A stretch of DNA of 64,000 bases from Clostridia bacterium (GCA_009929695.1 RZZW01000005.1:1-64000); one strand, 5' to 3'; positions 9,060-16,650 are shown, counted from the stretch's first letter. The notes: generated by a model from the sequence alone, not told the origin. Numbers and translations: made by a program.

Positions 9060-9095
9060 CAGCGCGCCGCAAGCCGCGGCGCGCTGATGTTTTTT
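9060..9095 (+). terminator. intrinsic terminator of mgl operon
   Basis: Perfect 11-bp stem CAGCGCGCCGC / GCGGCGCGCTG, loop AAGCC, followed by ATGTTTTTT. Confidence 0.9.
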
Positions 9096-9106
9096 AGGTG
9101 AACAAA

Positions 9107-9328
9107 ATGGACGAAAACGAATTAAAGCAAAAAGAAGCCGAGCTCGCCGCCCGTGAAGAAAAGCTCAAAGAAGCCGAAGAAAAAATCATCCACAAAGGCG
9201 CAAAAGAGCACTTCTACGACAAAATAAATATCCCGCTGAAATACCTCGACCTCATAATAGCCGCCCTCTTCGTCGGAATAATAATTTTCCTAGCCTTAGG
9301 CTGGCTGAAAGGACACGGATATTTTTGA
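9107..9328 (+). CDS. small coiled-coil/single-TM protein
   Basis: About 73 aa. The ATG at 9107 is preferred because AGGTGA lies 6 bases before it; an upstream GTG at 9098 is in frame. Residues 1-33 are a highly charged Glu/Lys heptad-like segment (probable coiled coil). The rest is a membrane helix (DLIIAALFVGIIIFLALGWL) and a short outside tail. Function unknown. It lies right behind the mgl terminator, so some readthrough expression is possible. Confidence 0.7.
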   Translation: MDENELKQKEAELAAREEKLKEAEEKIIHKGAKEHFYDKINIPLKYLDLIIAALFVGIIIFLALGWLKGHGYF

Positions 9329-9332
9329 GCAT

Positions 9333-9390
9333 AAATAAAATAAGCTGTATCTTGAATTTGCGTAAATTTCAAGCTACAGCTTTATTTTTT
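9333..9390. terminator. bidirectional terminator between convergent genes
   Basis: Long inverted repeat (AAATAAGCTGTA / TACAGCTTTATTT, inner CTTGAA / TTCAAG) with A and T runs on both sides. The stop codon of the minus-strand ribbon-helix-helix gene is inside the T run. Confidence 0.75.
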
Positions 9391-9534
9391 TTCATCATTT
9401 TGCGCAAGGTGCGCCTTTAAAATCAAGTTAATATACTGCGATAACGACCTGTCGTCCTCCTCAGCAAGCACTTTAAGCTTGGCAAGCAAGTCGCTATCAA
9501 CCGTAATGCTGATTTTCTCCTTCAACGGCTTCAT
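9382..9534 (-). CDS. ribbon-helix-helix (Arc/CopG-type) protein
   Basis: A 50-aa gene on the minus strand, starting MKPLKEKISITVDSDLL and ending AHLAQNDEKK. The layout is a beta strand (KISITVD), then helix (LLAKLKVLAEEDD), turn (RS) and helix (LSQYINLILKAHL), which is the ribbon-helix-helix fold of small DNA-binding repressors and antitoxins. AAGGAG precedes the ATG by 10 bases. It diverges from the zinc-ribbon/YbjQ-like gene at 9637, and the shared 100-base gap carries tandem 9-bp repeats that could be its operator. It could be an antitoxin, but I see no adjacent toxin. Confidence 0.75.
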   Translation of the reverse strand: MKPLKEKISITVDSDLLAKLKVLAEEDDRSLSQYINLILKAHLAQNDEKK

Positions 9535-9598
9535 AACATCACTGCTCCTTCTACTCTTTTATATCATAAAATATACGCTTGTATTGACTTAAAGCATT

Positions 9599-9617
9599 AA
9601 GTAGTATAAAGTAGTAT
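9599..9617. promoter_or_regulatory. tandem AAGTAGTAT direct repeats, candidate operator
   Basis: AAGTAGTAT occurs at 9599-9607 and 9609-9617, a 10-bp step (one helical turn). They lie in the divergent gap between the ribbon-helix-helix gene and the 9637 gene, next to TTGACT at about 9582 and the GGAGG of the plus-strand gene. Ribbon-helix-helix dimers usually bind such short tandem sites; the link is inferred. Confidence 0.5.
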
Positions 9618-9636
9618 GTTATAAGGAGGACGGGCG

Positions 9637-10185
9637 ATGAAAACCTGTGGATTTTGTGGTAAAAAGATTATTATACAAACGCATAATAACAAAACCTTAT
9701 TATTAGACGGCGAAACAAATTATATTATGTGCAGAGAGTGTAGTAAAATGCTTGCGCTCCTTAAACAAAACAGCGAGCGAGCATGGAAATATTTTTACTT
9801 AGATGTACCCGAAATAGCAGACACTGCGCTTAAAAAATACTTGCTAAAAAATAATAGTGAGCCAATAGAAATAGCACAAAAAAGAAAGCAGCAAGAGCAG
9901 CAATGCACAGAAAATGAGTCGATTAACTCTGTAAAAACGACTTTTAGCGATAGTTTAGGAGAAGTGCGTGTTGAAAATCATATAAAAATCATTTTTGCAC
10001 AGATTACAAGTGTTAATAGTTTAACGCTAAATTATTCAATCCAAGCAGCAATAAATAAGCTTAAAAATGAGTGCGTAAAAGCAGGGGGCAACGCAATAAC
10101 CGCAATAAAGCTTGATTATATAACACAGTCGGATAAAATTACGATAATTGCAAGTGGAAATGCTATAGTAATCAAGGAAAAATAG
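9637..10185 (+). CDS. zinc-ribbon protein with C-terminal YbjQ-like domain
   Basis: 182 aa, not assigned to a named gene. The N-terminus has a CGFCGKK...CRECSKM zinc-ribbon (Cys4/Cys7 and Cys33/Cys36). The middle is Gln/Lys-rich and probably flexible. The last 70 residues (AINKLKNECVKAGGNAITAI then ITIIASGNAIVI) match the YbjQ/heavy-metal-binding fold, which forms pentameric rings in some proteins. The coding sequence is more AT-rich than its neighbours, consistent with transfer. Good ribosome site AAGGAGG. Divergent from the ribbon-helix-helix gene. Confidence 0.6.
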   Translation: MKTCGFCGKKIIIQTHNNKTLLLDGETNYIMCRECSKMLALLKQNSERAWKYFYLDVPEIADTALKKYLLKNNSEPIEIAQKRKQQEQQCTENESINSVKTTFSDSLGEVRVENHIKIIFAQITSVNSLTLNYSIQAAINKLKNECVKAGGNAITAIKLDYITQSDKITIIASGNAIVIKEK

Positions 10186-10213
10186 ACACGAGATAAGCCC
10201 AAAAGCACATTTA

Positions 10214-10300
10214 TTTGTAGGAAGTGCCGCCCTCGTCGCTCCGTAGCCGACGGTTTGCGCAAACCTAGCGAACGCGCAATGCGCGCATTTACAATACATA
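10214..10300. repeat. degenerate GTAGG repeat segment
   Basis: Contains GTAGGAAGTGCCGCC, GCTCCGTAGC, TTTGCGCAAACCTAGCGA and GCGCAATGCGCGCATTTACA. These words also flank the repeat units at 1-20 and 32707-32730. It looks like a decayed copy of the paired palindromic element. Confidence 0.5.
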
Positions 10301-10344
10301 GTCCACTTTGTGTGCAGATTTGCAATTGCCACTCCGCACATTTT

Positions 10345-10386
10345 CCCCCCTTGCTGCATTTACTGTATTAATCGCAGCAAGGGGGG
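10345..10386 (+). promoter_or_regulatory. 13-bp perfect hairpin covering the ribosome site
   Basis: CCCCCCTTGCTGC (10345-10357) and GCAGCAAGGGGGG (10374-10386) are exact complements, with a 16-base loop. The G run in the right arm is the only plausible ribosome-binding site for the ATPase ATG at 10394, so the fold would hide it in the RNA. Confidence 0.6.
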
Positions 10387-10393
10387 CGTATAT

Positions 10394-11053
10394 ATGGCGG
10401 GCGCAGTATTGCGTGTTGAAAATGCGGGACTTAAATATCAAGCGCCCGAGGGCGAGACTGTGGTGTTTGAAAACATCAGCTTTAGCGCCAATCAGGGCGA
10501 AATAATCAGCATAGTTGGGCCGTCGGGCTGCGGCAAAAGCACGCTGCTTTCGGTCATCGCGGGGCTTTTGCCGCACGCGGCGGGCGACGTTTACATCGAC
10601 GAAAAAAAGAAAACAGGTATCTCACCTAAAATCGGCTACATGCTTCAGCGCGACAATTTGCTCGAATGGCGCACAGTATTAAGCAATGTCCTGTTCGGGC
10701 TCGAAATCCGCGGTGTAAAAAACGCCGAAAATATCGACCGAGCACGGGCACTTTTGCACAAATACGGCTTGTCGTCCTTTGAGGATAAATACCCGCGTCA
10801 GCTTTCGGGCGGTATGCGCCAGCGCGTGTCGCTAATTCGCACGCTTGCCGCAGGGCCTGAAATTCTGCTTCTCGATGAGACGTTTTCGGCGCTTGATTAC
10901 CAAACGCGGCTCAATGTGACAGAGGACGTTTACGGCATTCTCAAAAATGAAAACGTGACGGCGCTCATGGTGACGCACGATATCCCCGAAAGCATCTCAA
11001 TGGGCGACAAAGTGATGATTCTCTCGGCGCAGACAGACGGCAGATACTTATGA
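10394..11053 (+). CDS. ABC ATPase, nitrate/sulfonate type, C-terminally shortened
   Basis: About 219 aa from the ATG at 10394 (an in-frame ATG at 10310 lies upstream of the hairpin and would translate repeat-derived DNA). Walker A GPSGCGKST, Q-loop LQRDNLLEW, signature LSGGMRQRV, Walker B EILLLDETFSALD and switch His (MVTHDIPES) are all present. Relatives of the SsuB/TauB type run 30-40 residues further; here the frame ends soon after VMILS. It overlaps a permease remnant that lacks its first two thirds. I infer one internal deletion that removed the end of this gene and the start of the next. Confidence 0.75.
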   Translation: MAGAVLRVENAGLKYQAPEGETVVFENISFSANQGEIISIVGPSGCGKSTLLSVIAGLLPHAAGDVYIDEKKKTGISPKIGYMLQRDNLLEWRTVLSNVLFGLEIRGVKNAENIDRARALLHKYGLSSFEDKYPRQLSGGMRQRVSLIRTLAAGPEILLLDETFSALDYQTRLNVTEDVYGILKNENVTALMVTHDIPESISMGDKVMILSAQTDGRYL

Positions 11054-11310
11054 AAATCGTCCTGCCCGCAAACGTGGCGACGCTTTTCGGCTCGCTCAAA
11101 ATCAACATCGGGCTTTCGCTTGTCGGCGTTATCGCGGGCGAGTTCCTTGTCAGCCGCGCGGGGCTTGGGTATCTCATTGTTTACGGCGGTCAGGTTTTTC
11201 AGCTTGACCTCGTAATGACCGGCGTGCTAATACTTTCGCTGCTTGCGGCGTGTATGTACGAGGCGGTCGTCATCATCGAAAAAGCGGTTTTAAAGCGCGT
11301 CGGCGCTTGA
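11050..11310 (+). pseudogene. ABC permease remnant, C-terminal third only
   Basis: 86 aa matching only the end of a SsuC/TauC-type permease: KIVLPANVATLF after the missing EAA loop, then GLSLVGVIAGEFLVSRAGLG and LIVYGGQVFQLD, and the last membrane helix. Full permeases are about 250 aa. The membrane helices that form the pore and the EAA ATPase-contact loop are absent, so it cannot work alone. The ATG overlaps the ATPase stop (ATGA), which gives the junction the look of a normal operon overlap although it is probably a deletion scar. Confidence 0.75.
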
Positions 11311-11336
11311 TGCCGTTATTTTAAGGGGGTAATAAA

Positions 11337-12320
11337 ATGAAAAAGCTGCTTTCTATTCTTGCCGCCGCAGCGCTTGGGCTCTCGTGCGCAGCGTGCGGTC
11401 ATGCCGAAACGCAAAAGGTTCGCCTTTGCGAAGTAACGCACAGCATTTTTTACGCACCGCAATACGTCGCTATCGAAAAGGGATTTTTCGCCGATGAGGG
11501 TATAGACATCGAGCTTTCAAACGGCGGCGGAGCGGATAAGGTAATGAGCGCTGTGCTGTCAGACAGCGTGGACATTGGCTTTGCGGGGCCCGAGGCAAGC
11601 GTCTACGTCTACAACGAGGGCAAAGAGGACTACACACAGGTTTTTGCACAGCTCACCCGCTGTGACGGCAGCTTTCTTGTCGCACGAGAAGCTGACGCAA
11701 ATTTCACATGGGATAAGCTAAAGGGCAAACACATTTTGCCGGGCCGCAAGGGCGGCGTGCCGTATATGTCGTTTGAATACGCTCTGCGCAAAAATAATAT
11801 CGACCCCGCAAAAGACTTAAACCTCGACAACAGCATACAGTTTGACATGATGACAGGCGCGTTTTTAGGCGGAACAGGCGATTACGTGACAATGTTCGAG
11901 CCGGCGGCGTCGTCCGTTCAGGCAGAGGGCAAGGGCTACATCGTCGCGTCAGTTGGCGCAGAAGCGGGCGAAATGCCGTACACAGCGTATTTCGCAAAAT
12001 CGAGCTATATTGAGAAAAACGCCGACTTGCTGACGCGCTTCACAAAAGCAGTCTATCGCGGCCAAACATGGGTGCAAGAGCACACAGCCGCCGAGGTGGC
12101 GGAGGTCGTCGCAAAGCAGTTTGACGGCACAGACGTAAAGCTTTTAACAAGCGCCGTGCAAAGCTATAAGGATATAGGCGCATACGCCACAACACCCGTC
12201 ATGGCAGAGGAAAGCTTCAACCGCTTGCAGGACGTTATAGAGCAAGCGGGCGAATTAACACAGCGCGCGCCGTTTGATAAGGTTATCAATAATACATTTG
12301 CCGAAAAAGCGGTTAAATAA
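11337..12320 (+). CDS. ABC binding lipoprotein, NMT1/THI5-like
   Basis: 327-aa extracytoplasmic binding protein. Signal peptide with lipobox LSCAACG (Cys at about 21). The mature part starts VRLCEVTHSIFYAPQYVAIE and contains GFFADEGIDIEL, as in NMT1/THI5-like and SsuA proteins that bind pyrimidine precursors, sulfonates or nitrate. GGGGG ribosome site. It closes the locus with the damaged ATPase/permease pair. The gene itself looks intact and may work with the related transporter at 36766-38105. Confidence 0.82.
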   Translation: MKKLLSILAAAALGLSCAACGHAETQKVRLCEVTHSIFYAPQYVAIEKGFFADEGIDIELSNGGGADKVMSAVLSDSVDIGFAGPEASVYVYNEGKEDYTQVFAQLTRCDGSFLVAREADANFTWDKLKGKHILPGRKGGVPYMSFEYALRKNNIDPAKDLNLDNSIQFDMMTGAFLGGTGDYVTMFEPAASSVQAEGKGYIVASVGAEAGEMPYTAYFAKSSYIEKNADLLTRFTKAVYRGQTWVQEHTAAEVAEVVAKQFDGTDVKLLTSAVQSYKDIGAYATTPVMAEESFNRLQDVIEQAGELTQRAPFDKVINNTFAEKAVK

Positions 12321-12322
12321 AA

Positions 12323-12361
12323 AAACGGACTGTTGCAGATATAATCTGTAACAGTCCGTTT
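12323..12361 (+). terminator. strong hairpin after binding-protein gene
   Basis: An 18-bp near-perfect stem (AAACGGACTGTT / AACAGTCCGTTT outer, CAGAT / ATCTG inner, ATA loop) right after the stop codon. The T run is short, so it may act more as a 3' stabiliser than a terminator. Confidence 0.6.
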
Positions 12362-12372
12362 GCAATTATATC

Positions 12373-12450
12373 TGTAGGGCAAGGGCTCTGCTCTTGCCGA
12401 AAGCTTACGGAAGGCTGTTGCAACGGCAAGAGCAGAGCCCTTGCCCTACA
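12373..12450. repeat. paired inverted GTAGGG repeat (GGCAAGGGCTCTGCTC type)
   Basis: Perfect 27-bp inverted repeat, 12373-12399 and 12424-12450, with a 24-base loop. The same arms recur at 38111-38186 around a different loop. Confidence 0.92.
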
Positions 12451-12477
12451 AACAGAATTTTGTGAAAAGTGCGCAAG

Positions 12478-13746
12478 CTAATATTCGCTATGCCAAATAA
12501 TCTCGCTGCCCTCAAGCTTCGTGTAATTGGGGTTTCCCGCGAGGTAATCCGATTTTGGGATTGAATAAATTTTAGAAAGGTGTGTTCCGTCGTCGGCATT
12601 GACAAGCATTTTTTTGCCGGCATATGATGCGACAGCTTCGGGATATGCGTCAGTGCCTATGGGTGACGCGATTGAAAATTCCTCTGCGGTTTTTGTGTCA
12701 AGGTCAAATTTATATGTTATGTCTTTATCGCCACCAATTCGCAGTTGCGCAATCAAGTAATTATCTATAATATTTGAGAGGCTAATCCATGTGCTGCCCT
12801 CGGCAGGCAACTTCACCACTTCATTTATTTCACCTGTCACCATGTCAAGGCGGTAAATTATGCCGTCGGGCGAATAACGCGTTGTTTTATTTGCGCCCTC
12901 AATGGTCGTATTATATTTTGCGTAATAAAACGACTGTGTTTTACCGTTGGTATAAACAGTATGCGTGTTAAGCGGCGCTAAAAATAGCTGCGTCGGCGCT
13001 GTACCGTCAAGCGGGACAGCCTCGTATATGAAAAAGGTTGCGTTTGGCGAGGTGGGGTCTTGGTTGCGCAAATTATCCGACCAATGCCACGTTATAAGCG
13101 CGTTGCCGCACACGTCCTTTATGCCGGACATGGCAGAATATTCAACAATATTTTCAGCCGCGCCTGTCAGTGTGTTTATGCGCACTATTTTTGTTGTGCC
13201 ATCATCAGATTCAGCCGTGATATACAGCGTGTCTCCTTCAACCGCGTAGCCGGATATGGAATTATAAAGATAAAAATTCCCGCTTAAAATGTCAGCCGAA
13301 ATATTACACTTGCTTTTCGCGCGTGTGTCAAAATCATATCGCAACAGCCAATAACTTTCGCCTTCTTTTATTATATACGCTGAATATTTATCGGTGTAGT
13401 ATTCGCCAATGGCGTAGTCAGTAGAAATATACGCGGGGCAGCTTGCGTCTGAATGTGTGCAGCTTTCTACGTCACAAAGGTAATATCCATCTTGCGTATC
13501 AACGTCATATACGCCCGCGAGATAATATGTATCATGAAAAAAATTTAAAAATCCTATATGCGACGTGCTTATCACACGCGGCGCAAAGCTGTAGACAAGG
13601 TCGCTTTCCTGTAAAAGCGCGTTTGGGTTTTCGGGCTTGACTGCACTTTGTTCCGTGACCTCTGATGAAGTCGCCGAAGAGGCGGGGGACTTCGCGCACG
13701 CTGTGCAGAGCGTTATAATAGCAAGAAGTAAAGCAATTTTTTTCAT
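12478..13746 (-). CDS. lipoprotein, possible beta-propeller, unknown function
   Basis: About 422 aa from the ATG at 13746, chosen because it places KKIALLLAIITLCTACAK (signal plus lipobox) at the N-terminus; an ATG 8 codons upstream is also possible. After the lipid Cys comes a Ser/Thr linker. The body has repeated YYL/DTxT-type strands (LCDVESCTHSD, LRYDFDTRAKS, IVRINTLTG, YRLDMVTGEI, YKFDLDTKTAE), suggesting a WD/Kelch-like propeller of about six blades as in DUF5050-type surface proteins. CESCTHSDASC may bind metal or form a disulfide. Flanked on both sides by inverted repeats. Confidence 0.65.
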   Translation of the reverse strand: MKKIALLLAIITLCTACAKSPASSATSSEVTEQSAVKPENPNALLQESDLVYSFAPRVISTSHIGFLNFFHDTYYLAGVYDVDTQDGYYLCDVESCTHSDASCPAYISTDYAIGEYYTDKYSAYIIKEGESYWLLRYDFDTRAKSKCNISADILSGNFYLYNSISGYAVEGDTLYITAESDDGTTKIVRINTLTGAAENIVEYSAMSGIKDVCGNALITWHWSDNLRNQDPTSPNATFFIYEAVPLDGTAPTQLFLAPLNTHTVYTNGKTQSFYYAKYNTTIEGANKTTRYSPDGIIYRLDMVTGEINEVVKLPAEGSTWISLSNIIDNYLIAQLRIGGDKDITYKFDLDTKTAEEFSIASPIGTDAYPEAVASYAGKKMLVNADDGTHLSKIYSIPKSDYLAGNPNYTKLEGSEIIWHSEY

Positions 13747-13814
13747 GACAGCACCATTCTTTGTTGCCATGATATCAGCCGAATGTATCTAATTTGTAAC
13801 AAAGCCGTAAATGG

Positions 13815-13881
13815 CGGAACGCATACAATGCGTTCCCTACAAATTCACAAAGAGCGTAGGGAACGCATTGTATGCGTTCCG
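13815..13881. repeat. paired inverted GTAGGGAACGC repeat
   Basis: Perfect 26-bp inverted repeat (13815-13840 and 13856-13881), outer ends CGGAACGC, inner ends CCCTAC/GTAGGG. Each arm has its own internal palindrome. Confidence 0.9.
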
Positions 13882-13893
13882 TGTAGATATATT

Positions 13894-14835
13894 CTAATTC
13901 ATAAAATAAACAAGCTCGTCCTTAGGCTGTTCTGTCGGCGTTACGCTGTCGGCGACGAGCCACGGGCCTTTGCCCTCGTAGATTTCCGCTTTGCGCTCGG
14001 CAATTTTGGCGTGCACCTTCACCCAGCTTCGGTGCTCTAATTCCGCCACGTTTTTCGCCTCGCACACAAGCCCTGTGAAGGTGATGTCCTCGGCACAGCA
14101 CGTCATACAAAAGCGCCCTGCCGCAAAGCACCCCTTTGGCACTTTGTCCGTTTGGCACACATACGCCGTAAATTCGACGGTTTTGTCGATGTAATCCTTG
14201 ATGTTGTCGAGCACGTCGAGATACCACAGCCCAAAATCCTCGTCGGCTATTTTTATAACGTCGGCTGTTTTGTCAAACGGAAGCTCGTCAACGATGTCGT
14301 CGCGGTCAATGCTGCCGTCAAGACGCTCAAAAATTATGCCTGCGCGGCGGTTCACCATGCGCACACTGCGGTGCAAAAGCGCCTTGTCCGTCGAGTCGTC
14401 AACGTGGTTAAACAGCACCATTTCGGGGTCTTGTAATTTGTCGACCGCAAGCTGACGCATGTTTGAGAGGTAGGACGGAAACGTGCGCGAGTCCGCCACC
14501 GTTATAATCTGATAAAATTTCCAGTCGTTTGGAATTGCGTTGTAAAGCGACTCGATTTTCCACATTCCATTATACTCGATAAGCACGCGGTCAACGCGGT
14601 GCTTTTTCATATAATCTTTAAAAAACTGAGGCTTTAAATCCTCTTCGTTTTCAACAGGCAAAATTGTCACGTTGCCGCCCGCAAAATTCTGCGGCTCATA
14701 CTCCGCTTCGCCTTCCTCACATAAAAGCAGCAAGGTTTTTTCGCCTGTGTTAAAGTCGGGGTCCTCAAGCGTTTCTTGTATAAACGACGTTTTACCGCCG
14801 TCAAGAAAGCCGGTAAAAAGGTAAACAGGTATCAT
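13894..14835 (-). CDS. COG0523 GTPase fused to YcgQ-like C-terminal domain
   Basis: 313 aa. The N-terminal half is a G3E/CobW-type metallochaperone GTPase: P-loop GFLDGGKTSF at 9-18, a switch region (NGMWKIES) and FNHVD as the NKxD-like base motif. The CxCC metal motif typical of the family is not visible; CEEGEAEYE sits in its area. Residues about 220-290 (FTAYVC...GCFAAGRFCMTCCAEDITFTG) resemble the C-terminal domain of YcgQ/TIGR03943 membrane-protein partners of COG0523 operons. It lies 12 bases downstream of the other COG0523 gene, so both are in one operon. Likely role: metal (perhaps zinc) delivery. Confidence 0.78.
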   Translation of the reverse strand: MIPVYLFTGFLDGGKTSFIQETLEDPDFNTGEKTLLLLCEEGEAEYEPQNFAGGNVTILPVENEEDLKPQFFKDYMKKHRVDRVLIEYNGMWKIESLYNAIPNDWKFYQIITVADSRTFPSYLSNMRQLAVDKLQDPEMVLFNHVDDSTDKALLHRSVRMVNRRAGIIFERLDGSIDRDDIVDELPFDKTADVIKIADEDFGLWYLDVLDNIKDYIDKTVEFTAYVCQTDKVPKGCFAAGRFCMTCCAEDITFTGLVCEAKNVAELEHRSWVKVHAKIAERKAEIYEGKGPWLVADSVTPTEQPKDELVYFMN

Positions 14836-14847
14836 ATTTTCACCACT

Positions 14848-16011
14848 TTAAGCCATGCCGAAAAGCGTTTTCAGCTTGTTATCATCGAGCGCCGAGCCTA
14901 TGACGCAAAGGCGTCCTGTGACCTCGGGCGTGCCTGTGCGAACGTTGTGCTCGTCGGGCACATAGTCAAAATGTAACCACGTGTCGTCGGCGGCGGGCAA
15001 AATGCCCTTTGCGCGCAGCACTGCGCCAAAATCGCCTGTGTCAAGCGCTGTGAGCCATTTTTCAATCTCATCAGCTGTCGTTTTGCGCGCTGTCTCTGCG
15101 CCGAAGCTTTGGAAAATTTCGTCAGCGTCGTGGTCGTGATGATGATGGTCGTGCTCATCGTGGTCGTCATGGTCATGATGATGTCCGCAGGAGCAAACAC
15201 CGTTTTCGTCGTGGTGATGCTCGTGATGATGTTCATGCTCGTGCTCATGGTCATGCCCGCAGCAACAGCCATCATGGTGCTCGTGTTCGTCATGGTCATG
15301 CCCACAGCAGCATTCGTGCTCGTGCTCATCCTCATCCTCGTCATCATCGTCGTGATGATGGTGATGATGCTCATGCTCAAGCTCGTGCTCGGCTTCTTCA
15401 AGCGCTGCTTTAAGCGAGTTCTTCTGCTCCATAGCGTCGATAATCTGCTTGCCCGCAAGGATATCCCACGGCGTTGTGACGATAGGCGCGTTTTCGTTGA
15501 GCGTGCGCAGCAAAGCCGTTGTCTCCTCAAGCCTTTCCTCGCTCATGCCGTCCGTGCGCGAGAGAATAATCGCGCTCGCATTGGCGACTTGGTTTGTATA
15601 AAATTCTCCGAAATTTTTAAGGTACATCTTTGCTTTTTTTGCGTCAGCAACTGTCACAAAGCCCGCAAGCTCAACGTCCTCGCTGTCAAGCTTTTGCACA
15701 GCGCCTATGACGTCAGACAGCTTGCCAACGCCTGACGGCTCAATCAAAATGCGGTCGGGGTGATATTCGTCAAGCACCTTTTTGAGCGCCTTGCCAAAAT
15801 CGCCGACGAGACTGCAACAAATGCAGCCGGAGTTCATTTCAGTGACCTCAATGCCCGCGTCCTTCATAAAGCCGCCGTCAATGCCTATCTCGCCAAATTC
15901 GTTTTCAATAAGCAGAAGCTTTTCGCCGTTGTAGCCGTCGGCAAGCAGCTTTTTAATAAGCGTGGTTTTCCCCGCGCCTAAAAATCCCGAAAAAATAGTA
16001 ATTTTTGTCAT
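14848..16011 (-). CDS. COG0523/CobW metal GTPase with His-rich loop
   Basis: 387-aa cytosolic GTPase predicted to load or deliver a transition metal. P-loop GFLGAGKTT at 9-17, Glu-rich switch ENEFGEIGID, and the metal-binding GCICCS motif (Cys63/65/66). Residues 209-297 are almost entirely His, Asp, Glu and Cys, with several CCCGHDHD-like blocks, a far longer metal-storage loop than usual. The C-terminal CobW_C domain (about 305-387) follows. First gene of the pair with the 13894-14835 GTPase. No Zur-box is obvious upstream, where repeats start. Confidence 0.92.
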   Translation of the reverse strand: MTKITIFSGFLGAGKTTLIKKLLADGYNGEKLLLIENEFGEIGIDGGFMKDAGIEVTEMNSGCICCSLVGDFGKALKKVLDEYHPDRILIEPSGVGKLSDVIGAVQKLDSEDVELAGFVTVADAKKAKMYLKNFGEFYTNQVANASAIILSRTDGMSEERLEETTALLRTLNENAPIVTTPWDILAGKQIIDAMEQKNSLKAALEEAEHELEHEHHHHHHDDDDEDEDEHEHECCCGHDHDEHEHHDGCCCGHDHEHEHEHHHEHHHDENGVCSCGHHHDHDDHDEHDHHHHDHDADEIFQSFGAETARKTTADEIEKWLTALDTGDFGAVLRAKGILPAADDTWLHFDYVPDEHNVRTGTPEVTGRLCVIGSALDDNKLKTLFGMA

Positions 16012-16054
16012 TTAAATTGTTTACTTCCTTTTTGTTAATTTGTGCGTCACTTAG

Positions 16055-16187
16055 CGGGCTGTCGAGGACGCCAGCCCCTACAATTGCTCGGTAAGTCGCG
16101 TTTATATAGTAGGGGACGGCGTCCTCGACGTCCCGAAACCGATGGTTTGTGCAAATTTTTCGGGCGGATATTGAATCCGCCCCTACG
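16055..16187. repeat. compound GTAGGG repeat cluster
   Basis: Three units in a row: reverse unit about 16055-16082 (GTCGAGGACGCCAGCCCCTAC), forward unit 16110-16136 (GTAGGGGACGGCGTCC then TCGACGTCCCG), and reverse unit 16160-16187 (CGGGCGGATATTG then AATCCGCCCCTAC). Two different core types are mixed in one locus. Confidence 0.8.
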
Positions 16188-16199
16188 GTGTGTCTTGCT

Positions 16200-16535
16200 T
16201 TATCCCTGGCACCCTAAATCGTCCCAATTTTGAAAATCCTCGGCTTTGGCTATTTCGGTGTAGTCGAGCTGACGGCGCACTTGGTCGTAGATGCTCTCGG
16301 CCTCAACGGGGTTTTCGTTCGGCTTTTCGTCGGCCGGGCTTGGCTTTGGGTACACCACCTCCGCTTGCTCGGGCTGCTGAACGGTCACTGTTGTGCCGTC
16401 GGGAAATTCCCCCGCGACCATCGTAAATGTGCCGTCCTTTTTGTCCTCTAATTTCTCTATAAGCTTAAGTGTGGCAAGCGCCGCGCCCGCAAATACGCCA
16501 AGCCCAACCGCCGCCTTGAATAATTTCATGCCCAT
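16200..16535 (-). CDS. small membrane-anchored protein, unknown
   Basis: About 111 aa from the ATG at 16535, which has GGAGGT 7 bases before it. One N-terminal hydrophobic segment (AAVGLGVFAGAALATLKLI), then a charged linker, a short strand-rich part (GTFTMVAGEFPDGTTVTV), a Pro/Glu-rich stretch and an acidic amphipathic tail. No known domain recognised. Confidence 0.6.
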   Translation of the reverse strand: MGMKLFKAAVGLGVFAGAALATLKLIEKLEDKKDGTFTMVAGEFPDGTTVTVQQPEQAEVVYPKPSPADEKPNENPVEAESIYDQVRRQLDYTEIAKAEDFQNWDDLGCQG

Positions 16536-16553
16536 TTTCAGTACCTCCATATT

Positions 16554-16650
16554 TAAGAGAAGAGATAAGAGAGAAGAAATGTTGAATGATGCCAAAGGCA
16601 TCATTCCTTAACTTTTCTCTCTTCTTTTTTCTTTCTTCTTTCTTCTCTTA
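16554..16650. repeat. purine-arm/pyrimidine-arm inverted element (copy 1)
   Basis: Left arm is AGAGAAGAGATAAGAG-like, right arm is CTCTCTTCTTTTTTCTTTC-like. The core is a hairpin AATGATGCC-AAA-GGCATCATT (16585-16605). Same architecture as 23015-23270 and 28909-29060. Confidence 0.7.

Noticed and set aside
9382-10185. Ribbon-helix-helix gene as antitoxin of a toxin-antitoxin pair
   Set aside because: No RelE/ParE/MazF-like gene is adjacent in the same direction; the divergent 182-aa gene has no toxin motif.
10310-10393. Upstream ATG start of the ABC ATPase
   Set aside because: The added residues come from hairpin and repeat DNA and have no ribosome site; the ATG at 10394 begins the normal ATPase N-terminus.
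15109-15735. 208-codon open frame opposite the His-rich GTPase, rich in Met and Val
   Set aside because: It is the complement of His/Asp codon runs (CAT/GAC giving ATG/GTC), has no ribosome site and no family features; the minus-strand GTPase is certain.
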